From: Phoebastria nigripes
Taxonomy: Eukaryota; Chordata; Aves; Procellariiformes; Diomedeidae
Length of the DNA stretch: 64,000 bases
Direction: 5' to 3'
NCBI GenBank assembly: GCA_035582835.1
Contig: JAYKAV010003044.1
Span: 1,350,058-1,414,057, forward strand
A program made the position numbers and the translations under genes. Under the pieces are notes generated by a model. It was not told where the DNA came from, searched no databases, and saw only the letters and a program-made list of their open reading frames with translations. Of this stretch, positions 1 through 13,499 are shown piece by piece (positions within the stretch are counted from its first letter, which is position 1; each line of letters opens with the position of its first letter).

Positions 1-32
1 CTAGCTTTACTGCTCTTGTTATATCCAGCAGG

Positions 33-130
33 AAAAAAAAAAAAAAAGAAAAAAAAAAAAAAAAAAAAAAAAAAACACCAACACAAACCCAAACCAAACC
101 AAAAAAACACCACAAAAACCCTAACCTCTT
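33..130 (+). repeat. A-rich low-complexity tract, poly(A) then CAAA/CCAAA-like
   Basis: A 15-base A run (33-47), a single G, then a 27-base A run (49-75) pass into a C-interrupted A-rich tail to about 120. This could be the decayed tail of a retroposed copy or a slipped simple repeat. The upstream 32 bases are too short to show any parent element. Confidence 0.85.
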
Positions 131-3100
131 TTGGCTGACCAAATGCTAGGTATGATGCATGACTAGCAGCCAGTACAGCTCTGAGACAGTGAACAATGAA
201 ATGAGCTTCTTTGTGTTTATTTTTGTCAGCTCTTAGCTATTCCTGAGAGCTCTTCCAATTGAACTCAGCTCACTATTTTAATTGCAGCACCTCCGTGTTT
301 CTTAGATCTGTGCTCTGGACCCTACTGATATAAAAAAGTGAGGAGCAAAAATTAGGATGTTCGTGTACAGTAAAAGATAAAAGCTGTGAAAGCATGCTGC
401 TGCTGCCCCACAAGATAAGTTAGCAAACCTTTTCCAACCAATTCCTGGATATGAACCTTGCTACCGCGGATCATGATTTTTGTAGTTCATTCTCAAAGCA
501 AAAATTAATTTAAAGAGCTCAATGCACATTAAATGACAGCAGATTTTTTTCAAGGTTTTCAATTAGCTGAAAAAAATAATAAAAAATTAGATCAACTCAA
601 TTCACAATGGAATCTGTTTTTCTAAATCTGGGACATCTTAGTCCTTTCATGCTTTCTCTTTTCCTTTTTTAAATTTAGGTCATTTCAGGTCAGAGCTAAA
701 TTTTTTAGCTTTTCTGAAATCAAACACTATAAAAAATATTCAAGTCTCTGTTTGGACATTTTCATGATTTTCCATTTTTCTGATCAAAGCTGCTTTCCAA
801 ATTCTACCTCCAATACTTTTTTCTTCTTTTATAAATCAATTAGCTGTTTAAAAAAGCCCAACACTATTTAAATCTGGACAGATACCTTACACAGAGATGG
901 CAATTTATCACTCATGTCATCTTTTCTGGAATTCTAAGATTCATCAAGGCATTTACATAAATATAGGTAAACTGAGTAAATGAATCTGAAGTTGATCATC
1001 TCCACAGTTGTCCACACTAGCATCCATGTCAAGTTTGCCCTGCTTTTGTAAACACAGATTCAGAGATCCAGAGATCACAAAAAGGAAAATCTGGTGCTTA
1101 ATGTTTTTTCCGTACCACTTTCTGGCTGCTTTATATCTTCTTCTGAAATGCATGGTGAATGAAAACATTAAATGTTTCACAGACTTTTTAACTTAGGGTC
1201 TTCATCCCCACATATTTTTCATATTACTCATATTCCCCTGCTTGAGTTAAACTCAAACAGGCCTGGAACAACTTCATTAACATAAAACCACATGATAATA
1301 GGAAACAGAGCCTTTTAATGGTTTATTTTCTTATTATCTTGTGATATATTTCATCTTCTCCCCCTTTTCAGAGTGCTACTACATTCTGTTTTCACTCTAC
1401 TTGCTGGTTCTAACTGAGCCCCGGCTTGGCAGCAGGGAGCAATCGCACATAGAACAGCAGATTCCATTAAGTCCAGGCACTTTTAAGCTCACAGGCTACA
1501 AAGCACAATGTCACTACCTTAGTATATATATTAGGCCCAAACTTTTCACGCCCTGAAACATCTTCCACTGCTATACACCAGTTGCAGTGTTGCTGCCGTA
1601 TAATCATCCGATAAAAAGTCAGCAAAAACAGAGACTGGTCTTTGCTGAGAGAGATNAGAGTGGCAACAAATACTCCTCACTATCTGCTGATAAGGAAACC
1701 CCCTCCTACAAACTGAGCCTATTCTTTCAGTCACTTCCTTCGCAGCTCACTAGTTTGGATGCTAGGAACACTGTTGAAGCCGATTTGGGTTCGATCAAAC
1801 TACCCAGTTTGGTACCAGGGCAATCATAAAGGCTCCAGTAAAAGGTATAAAATGGCCTGTGTTTAGTTTTAACTTAATGTATAAGCATACTATGCTACAA
1901 CCTGACCTTACCCAAATAACCCCCGTATAATGCCCACATCATCCGTGAAAAAAGAGTCTTTACCCTCTAAATTTTGTAATAATTCATAGGCTTAAATGGT
2001 CAGGGAATATGACAAGGGAAGCTCTTTTGCAATAACACATTTTCTTTTGTCTCAAGACCACAATTTCAAAATTCTGAAGTTGCAACATTTTTTATGAAGG
2101 TTAAAGGAATCTGAACTTCATGAGAAATTGCATCTGTTTCAGGATGGCTCTTCTAAGTTATTTCGGTCATTCTTACTTTTAATAATGAATAAAAAAATTC
2201 TTTACAGGATTTCTACTTTAAAATACTTGCTTTTATTTTCTTGCCTTTTTAAATACGTCTTAAAAAGCTTTCACAACAGCTTAAATGCTAAAGAATTGCT
2301 ACAACTTCCTTACTATTTTGTACATGATAACTTATACCCTACTTAATCAAAAAATGCAAGGTGAGTGTATTATGTCTGACTATAAAGTACATTAACTTAG
2401 TATTCATTGACTATATTTAATCTGTTGCTTGAGCGGCTCAGTAGCAGCCTTAGACTCGTCTTTAAAAAGGAATGGCAATTTCTAGGATTCACATTCTATC
2501 ATAGCTCAAAGTAGGTTCTCTGAATAAATGGGAGATGGAAATCAGTGAGATATATTAGCACCAGTATATATTTTTCATTTCCCTCTGTCTCTGCTTCCAA
2601 AAGAATATTGGTGATGAATTTGCAAATGGTTCTGGATTATGACAGAGTTTTTTACCCTTCATTATTTATCCCCCCACTGAACACCTCTATTAGAGATTAC
2701 AGTGACAAATGCATGAATAAAAGGCAAAGACAATATTTTAGCACTGCGGTGTAAATCTCCTTTTACGCATTATTAATTTAAAGAAATCCATTACACCATA
2801 CAGCTCTGAGGGGAAGACAAGGTTACATAAGAACTGTTATAGGCAGCTGGGGGTCAGCCGAAGACAGAGCCCCACTGCCATCACCCTGTGATGCTCAGTC
2901 TCCCAGGCGCCTTTCTGGGAAATCTGCGTTTCTTGCATATTCTCCTCCTCTTCCTTTCTTTCTTTGCTTTTATTTACCACAGGCAAGAGGTGGCTGACAG
3001 CCTGGATGAGCTCTGCCTATCTCAGACTGGACACAGCACGGGCAGAAAGACAACCAGTGTGCCTCAAACATGGATTATTCTCCAAGTCCCACAGAGGGGC

Positions 3101-4080
3101 ATGGAAGGAACTACATATCAAGGGTGAGAGAAGAATAAACGCTCCTCCTTTGCCAACTNGGCACGTTCAGCCATCCGCTGGAATTGCAAAGAGAAGTGTG
3201 TGTGCTGATGGGAGAGGAAGGAGGCAGAAATTAGCACTTGCTGAAGAAGGGTTCTTCTGTTGTGGACCCTTAATTCACCGTGACCTGGACCAGGGCCCAA
3301 ACTTGTATCGCGTGGGCCACCCACAAGCTATTAAGGTAGCAAAAATGGTGATCCTGCTCTATCCAGGCTCCCTTTTTGTAAAGCCTTCCATATATGCCTT
3401 CTCCAAAAGCCTTTGAAACAAATGAATGAAAATTATTCCTTCTCCCCTCTTTCCCCTTTTTTTTCCCAAAGACAGGGCTTAAATCTCAGGCAATATCCTA
3501 TAACACAGAGCTAAGCAAGGCTTTGCACAGAATCTCCCTCTCCACCCCTCCAACAGAGTAAGAAGGGGAGGAAATGCTGCTCCTATCAAGAGGAAGGAAA
3601 TAGGAAAACAGATGGAAAGTACTCAGAATTGGAACAAGTGCATTTTAAACAATACAACAGGTCCCTTTTACTCCAAAATAACAGAACACTTCTGTGGAAA
3701 TCTATATACAATCATGCCATCGACAACAAAGATAACAGGGAAATAATTCTGTGAACCTGAACTGAGAGTACTTTTTGTGAGAGACGCTAATCACCAGACA
3801 CAATCTCCATATAGCTCCCATCATGCAAACCCAAGCCTTTGATTTCACTTGATTTATTTTTTTAAATCTTGCAACAAAAGCCTTAGGACTAAAATACCCA
3901 TAGCTTACACCTACCAGAGGCTTAAAAAATACCCACCCATTCGCAAGAATTTATCACCAGTTCATTTCTTATGCTGCAATTGACTGAAATTATTTGCAGT
4001 TCATCTACTCAACAAATCTAGTCTTGTTTTGTGCTTTTTCACTGACAGTCTTCTAAGAGAGTATATGTCGCTCTGATTAA
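131..4080. other. Unique noncoding DNA, no gene seen
   Basis: AT-rich single-copy-looking sequence. The open frames here (the longest about 150 codons at 2964-3416 on the plus strand) show no domain and contain an ambiguous base. No tRNA, transposon end or CpG-rich promoter is visible. 2690-2830 has balanced, complex sequence that could be regulatory, but there is no firm evidence. Confidence 0.6.
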
Positions 4081-4425
4081 GCTCAATCCTACAAACACTT
4101 ACTGATGAAACACAGCATTGCAAAGAGTTCACTGGGATTCTCTCTCCGTGTGCTTAAAGGAAAGCACGAGCCCTTCAACAGGTACTAAGGATGAGCAGTA
4201 CTGGAACAAACACACAACTGGAATGTATAAAAATGAGAGCTTTCTGTTCTACTTTCTGCACCACTGTAGGTTTAGGCACTGGAGACTTGGTGTTTGAAAA
4301 TGGAGGGTTTAAACATACAGCCATTTAAGCATTACAACAATATAGATTAAGCACCTACTCCTGCTCCCATTGACAAAAAAGTTAATCTCCCAGTTTTAAA
4401 GGGATTAGCAACAAACTCATAAACT
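4081..4425 (+). repeat. Ancient amniote interspersed repeat fragments
   Basis: Several phrases match, from memory, an old repeat group common in turtle, crocodile and bird DNA: AATCCTACAAACACTTACT near 4086, CGTGTGCTTAAAGG near 4147, then AGCACCTACTCCTGCTCCCA near 4351 followed by TTGACA. The order and orientation are consistent (plus). The copy is heavily diverged and lacks clear ends or target duplications. I cannot name the family with certainty; a CR1/L3-related or SINE-like origin is likely. A related phrase recurs at 45591-45660. Confidence 0.45.
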
Positions 4426-6055
4426 GAAAGGTTCTCGTGCTTTAGGCCTTTGTCCTTCAGAAGAGGAACACTTTATCACAGTATTTGTACTACATGCTGT
4501 CACCTGAGCCCCGTTTCTATTTCTCTACCTGGTGTTTCTTGCAACGTGCCAGGGTGTTCCGCCAAGGTTCTACATCGTATGTTCAGGCCNTCTAATGCCA
4601 ATAATAAAAGGGACTAAAGAAGGACCAACATAGTTGGTGAAAAGCAGACCCCAGAACAGTGGAAATTTTGTTCTGAAAGGTCAGATAAGGTTTGCATGGT
4701 AATTTGTGAAATTCTTTGATTTTATGCACAGGACATACTGAATATACCCCATCTGACTACACAATAGTTCTGCTTCTGCTCCTGATGGCACAGCTGAGTC
4801 AAAAGAATCCAAATAAACACAAAGGAGAAGGAAAAAGATCAAATACTAAGCTTCTCAAAAGCCTGGTAAGGGCTAAATTCTGACTTGATCTACTTGTTCA
4901 CTCAGCGGTGTTGGTAACTTCTCCCAATCATCAACTTTTACAATAAATTTTGGGGAAATAGTTAGATTTGGAATTTTTTTAGCTCATATGTTATGAAGTA
5001 CAAGAAATTCCATTCCTTCATAGTTGAAAGGACATTCAGAAATAAACGCCTATCAAACATACTGTTTTAAGCTTTCAAGACTGATTTTAGATGTCCCAGC
5101 ATTTGCTACTCCATTGGAAACATCAAAAAGGAAATGTCTGTGTAGAATGCAGGTACTTACAGCTTTCTGAAAAATTGGGTTTCTTTAAGATGTTTNATAT
5201 TGGAAACTTAAGCTCACTAGTTCTCTTTCAAAATGTAGACTATGGTTCATTGATTTCTTTCCTTCTGAACTGAGGATCTCAGTCAAGGGGGNTGAAAATA
5301 AGATACTTAATAGTAATTTTAAACCCCTAATTTGTTTGCCCTCCCCCACGCTCCCTATACCTTCACAATAAATCCTTTGAAAAACTGGAAATGCTTTAGT
5401 GAAAAGACTGATGGGAAATGTTAAAAAATATCATGCAAGCAACATCAAGTTATCTCTGTTATTTTAGGCAAAACGTATTTCCTGCTTTTTTCCCTTCAGA
5501 CTTACTTAAACCGTGCTGTAGAGCTCGGGCTTCAGACTATTCTGTCAATCAACGGGTAGAGAGGTCACTCATATTGGGGTTTTACTAGTGTACAAACCTC
5601 CCTCTGTAGAAGTACCTTCACCTGTACAAAGCCCTGGTGTCGGCACAGTAACCACAGCAAGCAGCTCCAGCGCAAGCTACAGCTTACATTGGTGCAGCAG
5701 GCCTACGTGGGAAGTTTAACCCAGTTCAGCAACACACACAAAACCAGCTGCAAATTCCATCGCTGCCAACAAGGCCACAGCACTGCGAAGAGGGTCTGAC
5801 CAGGTTTGCAGCTCCAGGGTATGCAGGAGGAGGAAGGGCCGCAGAAGTAACTTGCATGATTTTCTTATCTCTGGGACAGGGGGACACCTTGTATGAAGAC
5901 TTCTCCTCTATAGGGACTTCAGCTTTTAAAACATTAACATTTTCTAAAATACAACACCTGAAAGCCCAGAGCGTCACTCTCCGCATCACAAATGTCTGAA
6001 AAACTGCCACAGGAACTACCGCAATATACTAAAATTTATGTAAAAATCACAGAAA
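4426..6055. other. Unique noncoding DNA, no gene seen
   Basis: AT-rich sequence with isolated N calls at about 4590, 5196 and 5292. A phrase at 4871-4930 (starting GCTAAATTCTGAC) faintly resembles another old amniote repeat but is too diverged to call. The 94-codon minus frame at 5726-6010 has no recognisable features. Confidence 0.55.
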
Positions 6056-6059
6056 TACT

Positions 6060-6420
6060 TCCATAACCCCTCACTGAAGTTGATGAAAAGAGTCGTTATT
6101 GCACCTCAGTGATCCTGTCCTAATAAAAAAGAAATTAGTCTGTTTAATAACAGTGCATAATGAAGACTGTAGAATAAAGCAGTGGATAATTTGTCAGTGA
6201 TTAGAAGGTCAATGGGTCAACTTATGAACAACTGAGTTGCTTTACCTGAGGGTAGCCACTTATGTAAGATGAGAAAGCCCCTCCTTTGTCTCAGTTATCT
6301 CACCACCGGCACGTTATCAAAATAAAGCTGTAACTTATCAGTCACGAGGGAGACACAGCCAGGTAACTACAGTGTCTATCAGCAGAACTTGGAATTCTCA
6401 TGTTTGGTTTGAAATGCTTT
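6060..6420. promoter_or_regulatory. Possible conserved noncoding element (weak)
   Basis: Complex, non-repetitive sequence with several GATA-like and TTATC motifs (for example GTTATC near 6312 and TTATCAGTCA near 6334). It is judged by composition and motif density only. It contains no open frame longer than chance. Confidence 0.2.
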
Positions 6421-7054
6421 TAAAAAACAAGACTTATTTTTCCAAATGCAAATACTTTCCCCCTTTGTTTTTTTAAAAGGCAAACTGTACTTTCATCACA
6501 AACTTCTTATGGGATTACATCACTTCTGCAGAAATATTTTTTTATCATAGTCATCTCAAATGGGAAAGTCTGCAGAAATAACAAAGTTTTTGCTCAATTT
6601 GGTTTGTAATCCCTGCACCATTTACCTCTGATCCCATCCTGGATAATTCAAGATCTATTAAACACAGTGCCACACTGGTCTCATTGCTGAACTGATCCAC
6701 TGCAAAAAAATGCTTCTTGAGAAACCTATAAAGGTGAATTATTACCTGCCGACCCTCAAATTCTAAATTCTGTATTTTTCCACAAACAGTTGCTGATATC
6801 ACTTACAGCTAAACAGAAGAGGAAGCCATGTTCCTCACACTGTGCTAGTTTTTGGTGACATTGTCAGCTGTAACCAGGGAGGAAAATTCAGAACCACGAA
6901 CTGCAGGCTCATGAGATTTTCCAGGTATCCTGCACCTATTTGCATATACATTTTAGGGACCAGGTTTTGTCCTCAAATGCCTGCATCTAGCCCAAATTCA
7001 AACTATAGCTTGTGTGTATAGTAATGTCATTTATACTGGCTACAACTACGATTA
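6421..7054. other. Unique noncoding DNA
   Basis: AT-rich; nothing identifiable. The 83-codon minus frame at 6551-6802 has no family features. Confidence 0.55.
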
Positions 7055-7265
7055 AGACCATCTTGTGCTAGATGCCATAGAGACAAAAACACCCCAAGAT
7101 CTGTGCCCAAAAAACTTTAGAGCTAAAGAAACAGAAAAACGCAGAATTTTTATCCCAGTGGTAAAGATGAGAAGCTAAACCCTAGAGATGTGAAGTGATT
7201 TGGCCAAGGTGATAGAGCGAGGGCTAGGAAACTATCTTTGCTTTTACTAAATCCTATTTTAAAGC
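7055..7265 (+). repeat. Ancient MIR/CR1-L3-like repeat copy
   Basis: The order of phrases follows a widespread amniote repeat tail: TTGTGCTAGATGCCATAG (7061-7078), then a stretch like the usual 'agagcttacaatctaa' segment, GTAAAGATGAGAAGCTAA near 7161 and GTGAAGTGATTTGGCCAAGG near 7191. The last matches the usual 'aagtgacttgcccaaggtcac' core of MIR-type tails. The copy is diverged but colinear over about 200 bp. The family name comes from memory, not a search. Confidence 0.55.
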
Positions 7266-7699
7266 CTTTGCCACAAAATCATCTTTCCTTTTCACTGTTG
7301 TGGCTCACACTAGACTACATAAATAGCTGAACCCTATTGCCAGGGATCTCTCTGGTAGGCTCTCAGGTCATCTTTAATATGAGCAGAAACCAGCCCATCC
7401 TGATTTATGCAGTGCTCTGCAACAGAAGAGGAACGATCCTGCAAAGTGCTGAGAATGTTTCCTGGAAGCATCCAGTCGGTGAGTTCAACAAAAGTTCCCC
7501 TTCTCGAAGCACTGAGCTTTAAAGTTCCTTAAAGATTACGGGTATCATCTTGGCAAAGGTTTTCACTAACAATGTGTTTAAGTATGTGGCATTGTGTGAC
7601 CTGGTATTTCCTCTGTTCCTTTTGAAAATTTAATTCACAAGTAGACCTCTGATCTTTTCAAAAGGCTGAAAGTTCACTCTGAACCTATATAAATGCAAA
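7266..7699. other. Unique noncoding DNA
   Basis: No gene or repeat boundary visible. The short plus frame at 7337-7522 is unsupported. Confidence 0.5.
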
Positions 7700-7739
7700 T
7701 AATTTTTTATTATTTTAATGTAAAATAATAAAAAAATTA
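7700..7739. repeat. Long AT hairpin (15-bp perfect arms, 3-nt loop)
   Basis: The left arm 7703-7717 (TTTTTTATTATTTTA) is the exact reverse complement of 7721-7735, with loop ATG at 7718-7720. With one bulged A (7736) the pairing extends to about 18 bp. This can fold as a DNA cruciform or RNA stem. The pure AT content makes chance or slippage origin likely. Confidence 0.9.
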
Positions 7740-7809
7740 ATGTAGATTATTCCATTTATTTCTAACAAAGATTAAAGAAGGCTAAAAATATTAGCAATAA
7801 TTTTCACTG

Positions 7810-7831
7810 CACATATGCNCACACACACACA
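7810..7831. repeat. (CA)n microsatellite
   Basis: Short CA run containing an ambiguous base near 7819, directly readable. Confidence 0.85.
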
Positions 7832-7965
7832 GAATCAGGTAAAGCATCTCTGTTTCATAAGATCAGGTTCCATTCAGAGTCAAGGGATGGAAAAGCTCAC
7901 TGAATTTGAATTGATAATAACATTGTGACTTGAGCTCCAAGGAATTCCTCCCCCCAGCAACCACC

Positions 7966-7983
7966 TTTTTTTTTTTTTTTTTT
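7966..7983 (-). repeat. Poly(T) run of 18
   Basis: An uninterrupted T run preceded by a C-rich stretch. It could be the minus-strand tail of a retroposed sequence, but no body is recognised beside it. Confidence 0.9.
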
Positions 7984-8259
7984 AGCTTAAAATAATTAAA
8001 TTGGATGAGGCAAGATACCTGATCAGTTAACTTTTCCATTCCTCCATTTCCAATGAAATAAAATCTAGCAACAAGTTTTTGCAAAAGATTGTGTTCTATG
8101 CCAGTGGGTCAGTGGCCAATTTAACCATAACAAATAATAGTCTAGTCTTTCAAAGTTTCGACTATTTTTTTTAAGGGTAAAAAAGAATCTGAGTGCTAGA
8201 AGACAGTTTGGATTTCCTCTGCATTTTTACACTGCCAAGTCACTAGCACATTTTCCCTC

Positions 8260-8480
8260 TAGCTGGCTAACACATCTCCCTGGTGAACATGTGCAAATTG
8301 CAGCTTCAGACAATCCCATTGCAGCAAAGTCACTGACATTAACTACAGGCATATTTGCTCTGAAATTATTTATGTCTTAACAGCACAAAATTCAGGTAAC
8401 ATCCAGATTCAGTGCAACTTTCTTGGCTTTGCTGTTTGCATTCTGCAACTTAAATGGCTCTGGTTGCAGAGGAGTTAAAA
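8260..8480. promoter_or_regulatory. Possible conserved noncoding element (weak)
   Basis: Complex sequence rich in ATGCAAAT-like octamer relatives and CAGCTT/GCAAAT words, without repeats. It is judged on composition only. Confidence 0.18.
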
Positions 8481-11400
8481 TATTTCAGTTCTGAGTTAAG
8501 GAACAGTAAAAGTTCCTAGTCCAGAGACACTTTTTTCCTCCTTTCCGATGGTGATTGGCTTCCCCTGCACCTCTTTTGTTTTGAGAATTTTGGAGTATGC
8601 AGACTTGTGTAATGCAGAGATTGCTTCCAATTTAATTTAGTTGTTTTGTCTTTTAACATAATGGAAACGAGCACAGGATCCTTCTCAGGCTTTTTGCCAT
8701 ATAAAAGGATGCAGACACTACTCTTGCGGTTCCTCAAAATAATGGGGGAGGGAGAGCAGGGGGAGAAGGATTAAATAAGATGTTAACTAATACAGCAACT
8801 TCTGCATGGCTAGCAAGACCCAAAAATCTACTCTTGGACTCTATGAATTAACATTTGCCTAAGTATTATGCATAATCTGCTAGATGTCATCCCCCAATAA
8901 TCTAAAAGAGCCCTTGCTACATTTCATGGGGAAGAGCATGCCAGTGAGTGACCCGATGAGTAGGTCCTCTGCTTTTGGATCTGAAATCCACTGTGGATTC
9001 AGATGGGTAGAGATTATATTCATTATAAACTCAGCCCCTCTGTGCTAACAGATTGTGTTTTCTCTGAATGCATTTGATTTTTTAAGTATCTGCTAAATGG
9101 TTGGAGTAATCACGCTCAGTTCATTGGTTTCTCAAATAGTTCACTTCAGCTTTTTGCTGTTAAGGTTTCTTCCTGCAAGTCAATGGCAAAAGTGCTCTCA
9201 AATACAACGCTATGCGAGCGGACCTTCAGAAATTACCTGCACGAACTGGGGGGCTGGTCGCTGCAGACACCAGTGCAAAATAGTGCCCCAACTGGGCAAC
9301 CAACCTTTTTAAAACTAGAGAACAACAAATAATGACTGTTGTCTTTTCACAGAATAAATATTTGAACTAATAATCATTCAGGAGAAATATGCGAAGCTTT
9401 CAGGATTTACAAACATTTTTCCAAATTCCTGGCATTCAGCCAAGCACTTAACAGAATATTATGCTATGAAGCACAAATCAAACTACAGGTGCAAAAAAGA
9501 CAACTATTTGTTTTTTTCATTTCAGGTACACTCCAATACTAACACTCCTAACAATTTTTTGGACAGCACGGTTTCCAGGACNGATGGAGGTCACAAATCT
9601 GTGTGAAATGGTACATTAGACAGAAGGGCACCTGATTTAGGTGGCAAAGGAATATCAGGTTCTGTTACTGCCTGTGAGAAGAGACTTGGACTTCATCAAA
9701 TTCACAGAAGACAACTAGCCATCCTCCTATTTAGCCAGATGAAAAGTTCCAAGAAGTATCACACTGAAGGGATGAAAGGACAAAGCAAACACTGAGGAGT
9801 AGATGTATGACTACTTGTGACTAGTAAGCCTGCTTCTACTCTAACACACTCTAGGCAAATTCATGATTTCTGGCACCAACTGCAAGGGATTATGAACCCG
9901 ACACGAAGGTTCTATCCTGCTGGGCAAAATGTGTGTCAGGATCAAAACACCTAACCCCATTCTTATATGTGAATAAAAATCTTAGTCAATATTACTGGAG
10001 TGATTTCCACTGTAGTGCTTCATCTTGCCTTTAATTCTCTACATTTTACAGTAAGCTAACTGATACTTCTTTTGGAAAAGATTAATACGTACAGGAACTT
10101 TAAGACACACAACATCCTTCCCAGCTCGTGGAAGGAATGCAACTGAATTGTTAATAGCACCCGTTAGTAGCAACAATGTTCAGAGAAAACCAGGCAGACA
10201 AATTCATCATCTGGGCATTCTGGAGTGTTCCCACAATGACGACAGGATACTGGGGATGTTACATTCAATCTGCAATCACATCACCATCCACCCCTTCACT
10301 GCGCACATTGGGTGTAAAAGAAATTAGCATTCTCTGTATTAAAAAACCTTACAGATGGAAACCTGTTTCAGATATGAGGTCAGAAATAGAAGAGGAAGCT
10401 CTGCCCTCTTACTTGATCCTTGGAGACACATCCTATTCAGAAAAGAGCACACGCACACACACACACCCCCAAGGTCTAAGAAATAGCCAAAGATGTTCTA
10501 AGTAAGAATTGAGATGTATTTGCAAAACTACAGACACACATGCCGCTTGGTTCCATGGAAAGGAATATCCTTTTGATTGGCATTTTGAAAAAAGNCATCT
10601 TTCAAGAGAGAATATGCACTTTTTTTTTTTAAGAGAATAACAAAATACATCTTAATTTTAAAACCACTTTACATTGTCACAAAACCCTCATTTATTGACT
10701 AACCTGACAACAGACTTTTGAGAGAGAAATATCAAGTAAACACGATGCAAATCTATTTTTAGCCACGAATGACTATTCAAAGAAAGCTCAAAATATTGAT
10801 TCAAGATAAAACAGTACTTTCCATCTTATAACCCCGCATTTACACACAAGAATAAGAAAATAAAGCCACGAGCATGTTGACTGCAATAATTTTGTCCACT
10901 TAGCAACTGGCTTTAAGCTTTATTAATAGCTTCCAGGAAACCTGAAGCGTAGGCTCTGCTGAGCCCCAAATATTAGCGGCACACAGAAGCTGAAATTTGC
11001 CACTGTGAGCCTTTATGCAGAAGATTATGAATGATGAACTATTACCATACAGCATATTTTGACAGGGCCAACAGATGGGATTGAGTTTTTTGGAGCTTGA
11101 AACTTCTGACTAGACCTTTGAGAAGAACTGTTAGATACCACATCAGTGTTGCCCCTGTGAAGGTGAAACAATGCAAAATCTCCATTTTAATCAAGAAATA
11201 CATGAATGAACCTAGAAAAGCAGCAAAGGAAATCATATGGTGTATATACAGAGTTTCTGTTAACACCAGCAAAGGGACAATCAGCTATGGACCTACACTT
11301 CAGTCTNTAAGCTTCTATCTAGAAGCCTGGGAGACACAGAAATTGGAGGGACAGATCTTGATATGTATTTAGTAATGGAATCAGTTTCAGGAATCACAAC

Positions 11401-13499
11401 TTTAAAAAAACCTACATTATTGTCACACTGTCAGGCACTGGAGAGGCAACACATGATGAGACGGCAACAGTACAGGGCTTTAAATACAATCATCTTAATA
11501 TTTGCATAAACCCAGGACAGACATAGCTCTCCATGCATCAGTCTGCAAGCCTGCATAATGGAAGCACCTAGGTGATTCGCCCTTCGTGGATGAAATAGGT
11601 TATCAGTGCATTATAATCATTACTTTAACAATATGCCAAATACCTACATATTTGAGAATATATATAACACAAAATCAGCACATTCAGAAACTTTTCAAAA
11701 GCTATTTCCCAACACGTTGTATAAGCCATGTGATCTGATAATCCCTGTTAAACAGAGAGAGCAGATTGCATGAAATCGTACCATGCAATTATGTTGAATT
11801 ATAACATGCTACAAACATGGCATAAGATACTCATTTGTCGATGTATCAGATAAATTCAAATAGCTCCTCCTCGATCCTTCGGCTAACTTCTTAGCCACAG
11901 TGTTCAGTGATTTGCTGGAAACACATGCAGAGCACCAAGTTTCTGATTACACCATTAAACTCTTCTCTAAACATGATTCAGCAAGACAAAACATGCACCC
12001 CTGGAAGTGCAAGAGTGCTTCTGCTGCAGGGTTAAAGGGGTGGAGAGGCAAGAGGAAGAAACCCACACACAACACAACACAAAGCCAAACCCTTCTCAGG
12101 TATTTGTCCACCTGCTTGGACTGCACAGGACTGTAGCAAAGCAAACAAAATCTCCATGCTATCAGCAGATAGCACAGTTCATGGTTAACTTCAAGTAGCA
12201 CAGAACACACCTCTTCAGAAATAGCAGCAGCTGAAACAACTTCAGGAAAAAAGAAAACCCACACACCCACAACCTTAGGAAGGGTGGATGTCCCTGGCTT
12301 CCAAAAATCAAAAAACAATGTAAACGAGATCATTGCTGCTATACATACAAGTCAACATGACCACAGGGAGAACCTGAAATATCCTCTAATCCCCACAAAG
12401 CAGAATTCTTCAGGTGGCTCATTTTCACTACATTAAGCCCAGAAGCCTCAAAAGATGTCTGTCTTACCTGTAGATCTGCACTCCAACCAGACTACAAATC
12501 TCTGAGGCGGTTATTATCTCTGGTAAGTGTTTGCAGCGTATCTAGCACAACATTTATGGGTGGGCCTTTCAAAGAGGACTGAACCACAAATAACAGCAGG
12601 CACAATAGCAACTATCAGAGAAGGGCACGGTGTTGTTACNTCTTTCACACTTGAAATGTGAATTAAGACACGAAAATGCTATCTGAATTAAGATGAAACC
12701 CCCATTTTGAAAGGTAACTTTCCCTCACAGGGTCTCTCCCTCTCCCCTATCTCTAAAACACCTCTTACCATTAGACATAGGAATCAGATTAGCTGAACCA
12801 TGGGTCTGATCTGTAACATCCATTCCCAAGCATCAACACCAATTTGCCAGGTGGATAAACTGATGACATCATTACCACTCTTACCGGGAGTCAGAACACA
12901 AGCACCTCTAAAACATTATATCACTTGAATAAGTGCCTAAATGTGGAACCCAGTGTCCAAAGCCAGACAATCACGACTCAGTAAAAACAAAAAAAGAAAA
13001 CAAAAACCGTGAGTCCAGACCTGTGTCTTGCACCAACCACATTAAGTTTACTAAACACATTTCTAGGAACAAGATCCCTGAATCCGTGAATTGGACATTG
13101 CAAAGGAGAAAGCTCTGGATAAAATGATAGAGCAGTAAGGAATCCAGAAGAACAAACCTTCAAGAAACAGTCTTCCGGCACTTTAGCTGCTAATTTGTAC
13201 AGCTTCAGAAGACTGAAGGTAACGGGCTNTTCATTTGAGATTATTCCTCTGTTTCAGATAGGTATCTCCAGAAGTGCACTTGGCAGCAGTGATAATCACA
13301 GTAAAGACAGTATTTACAAACACAACATTCATTAGAGCATGTTAATAACAGTGATATACAGGTATTAATAATTTCTCCGTTGGATATTAATTTTGTGGGT
13401 TTGACCCTTTGCTGTGGAACATCCACATTGACAAATCTTTCTCCCCACACACAAACCTTTTTTTCACGCCATCTTTAGTTCTAAATGGAAGACTATAAA
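8481..13499. other. Unique noncoding DNA, about 5 kb
   Basis: AT-rich sequence with scattered N calls (9582, 10595, 11307, 12640, 13229). Open frames up to 128 codons (minus, 11947-12333) show no domain. The hydrophobic-looking stretches in that frame come from translated low-complexity sequence. No promoter-like CpG cluster, tRNA or transposon end is seen, apart from the CA run listed separately. Confidence 0.6.
10449..10468. repeat. Short (CA)n run
   Basis: CACACGCACACACACACAC, directly readable, ending in a C run. Confidence 0.8.

Noticed and set aside
116..126. Telomere-like CCCTAACC
   Set aside because: Barely one and a half units; not an interstitial telomere array.
2964..3416. 150-codon plus frame
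   Set aside because: No domain, contains an N, overlaps a second frame; length expected by chance in 64 kb.
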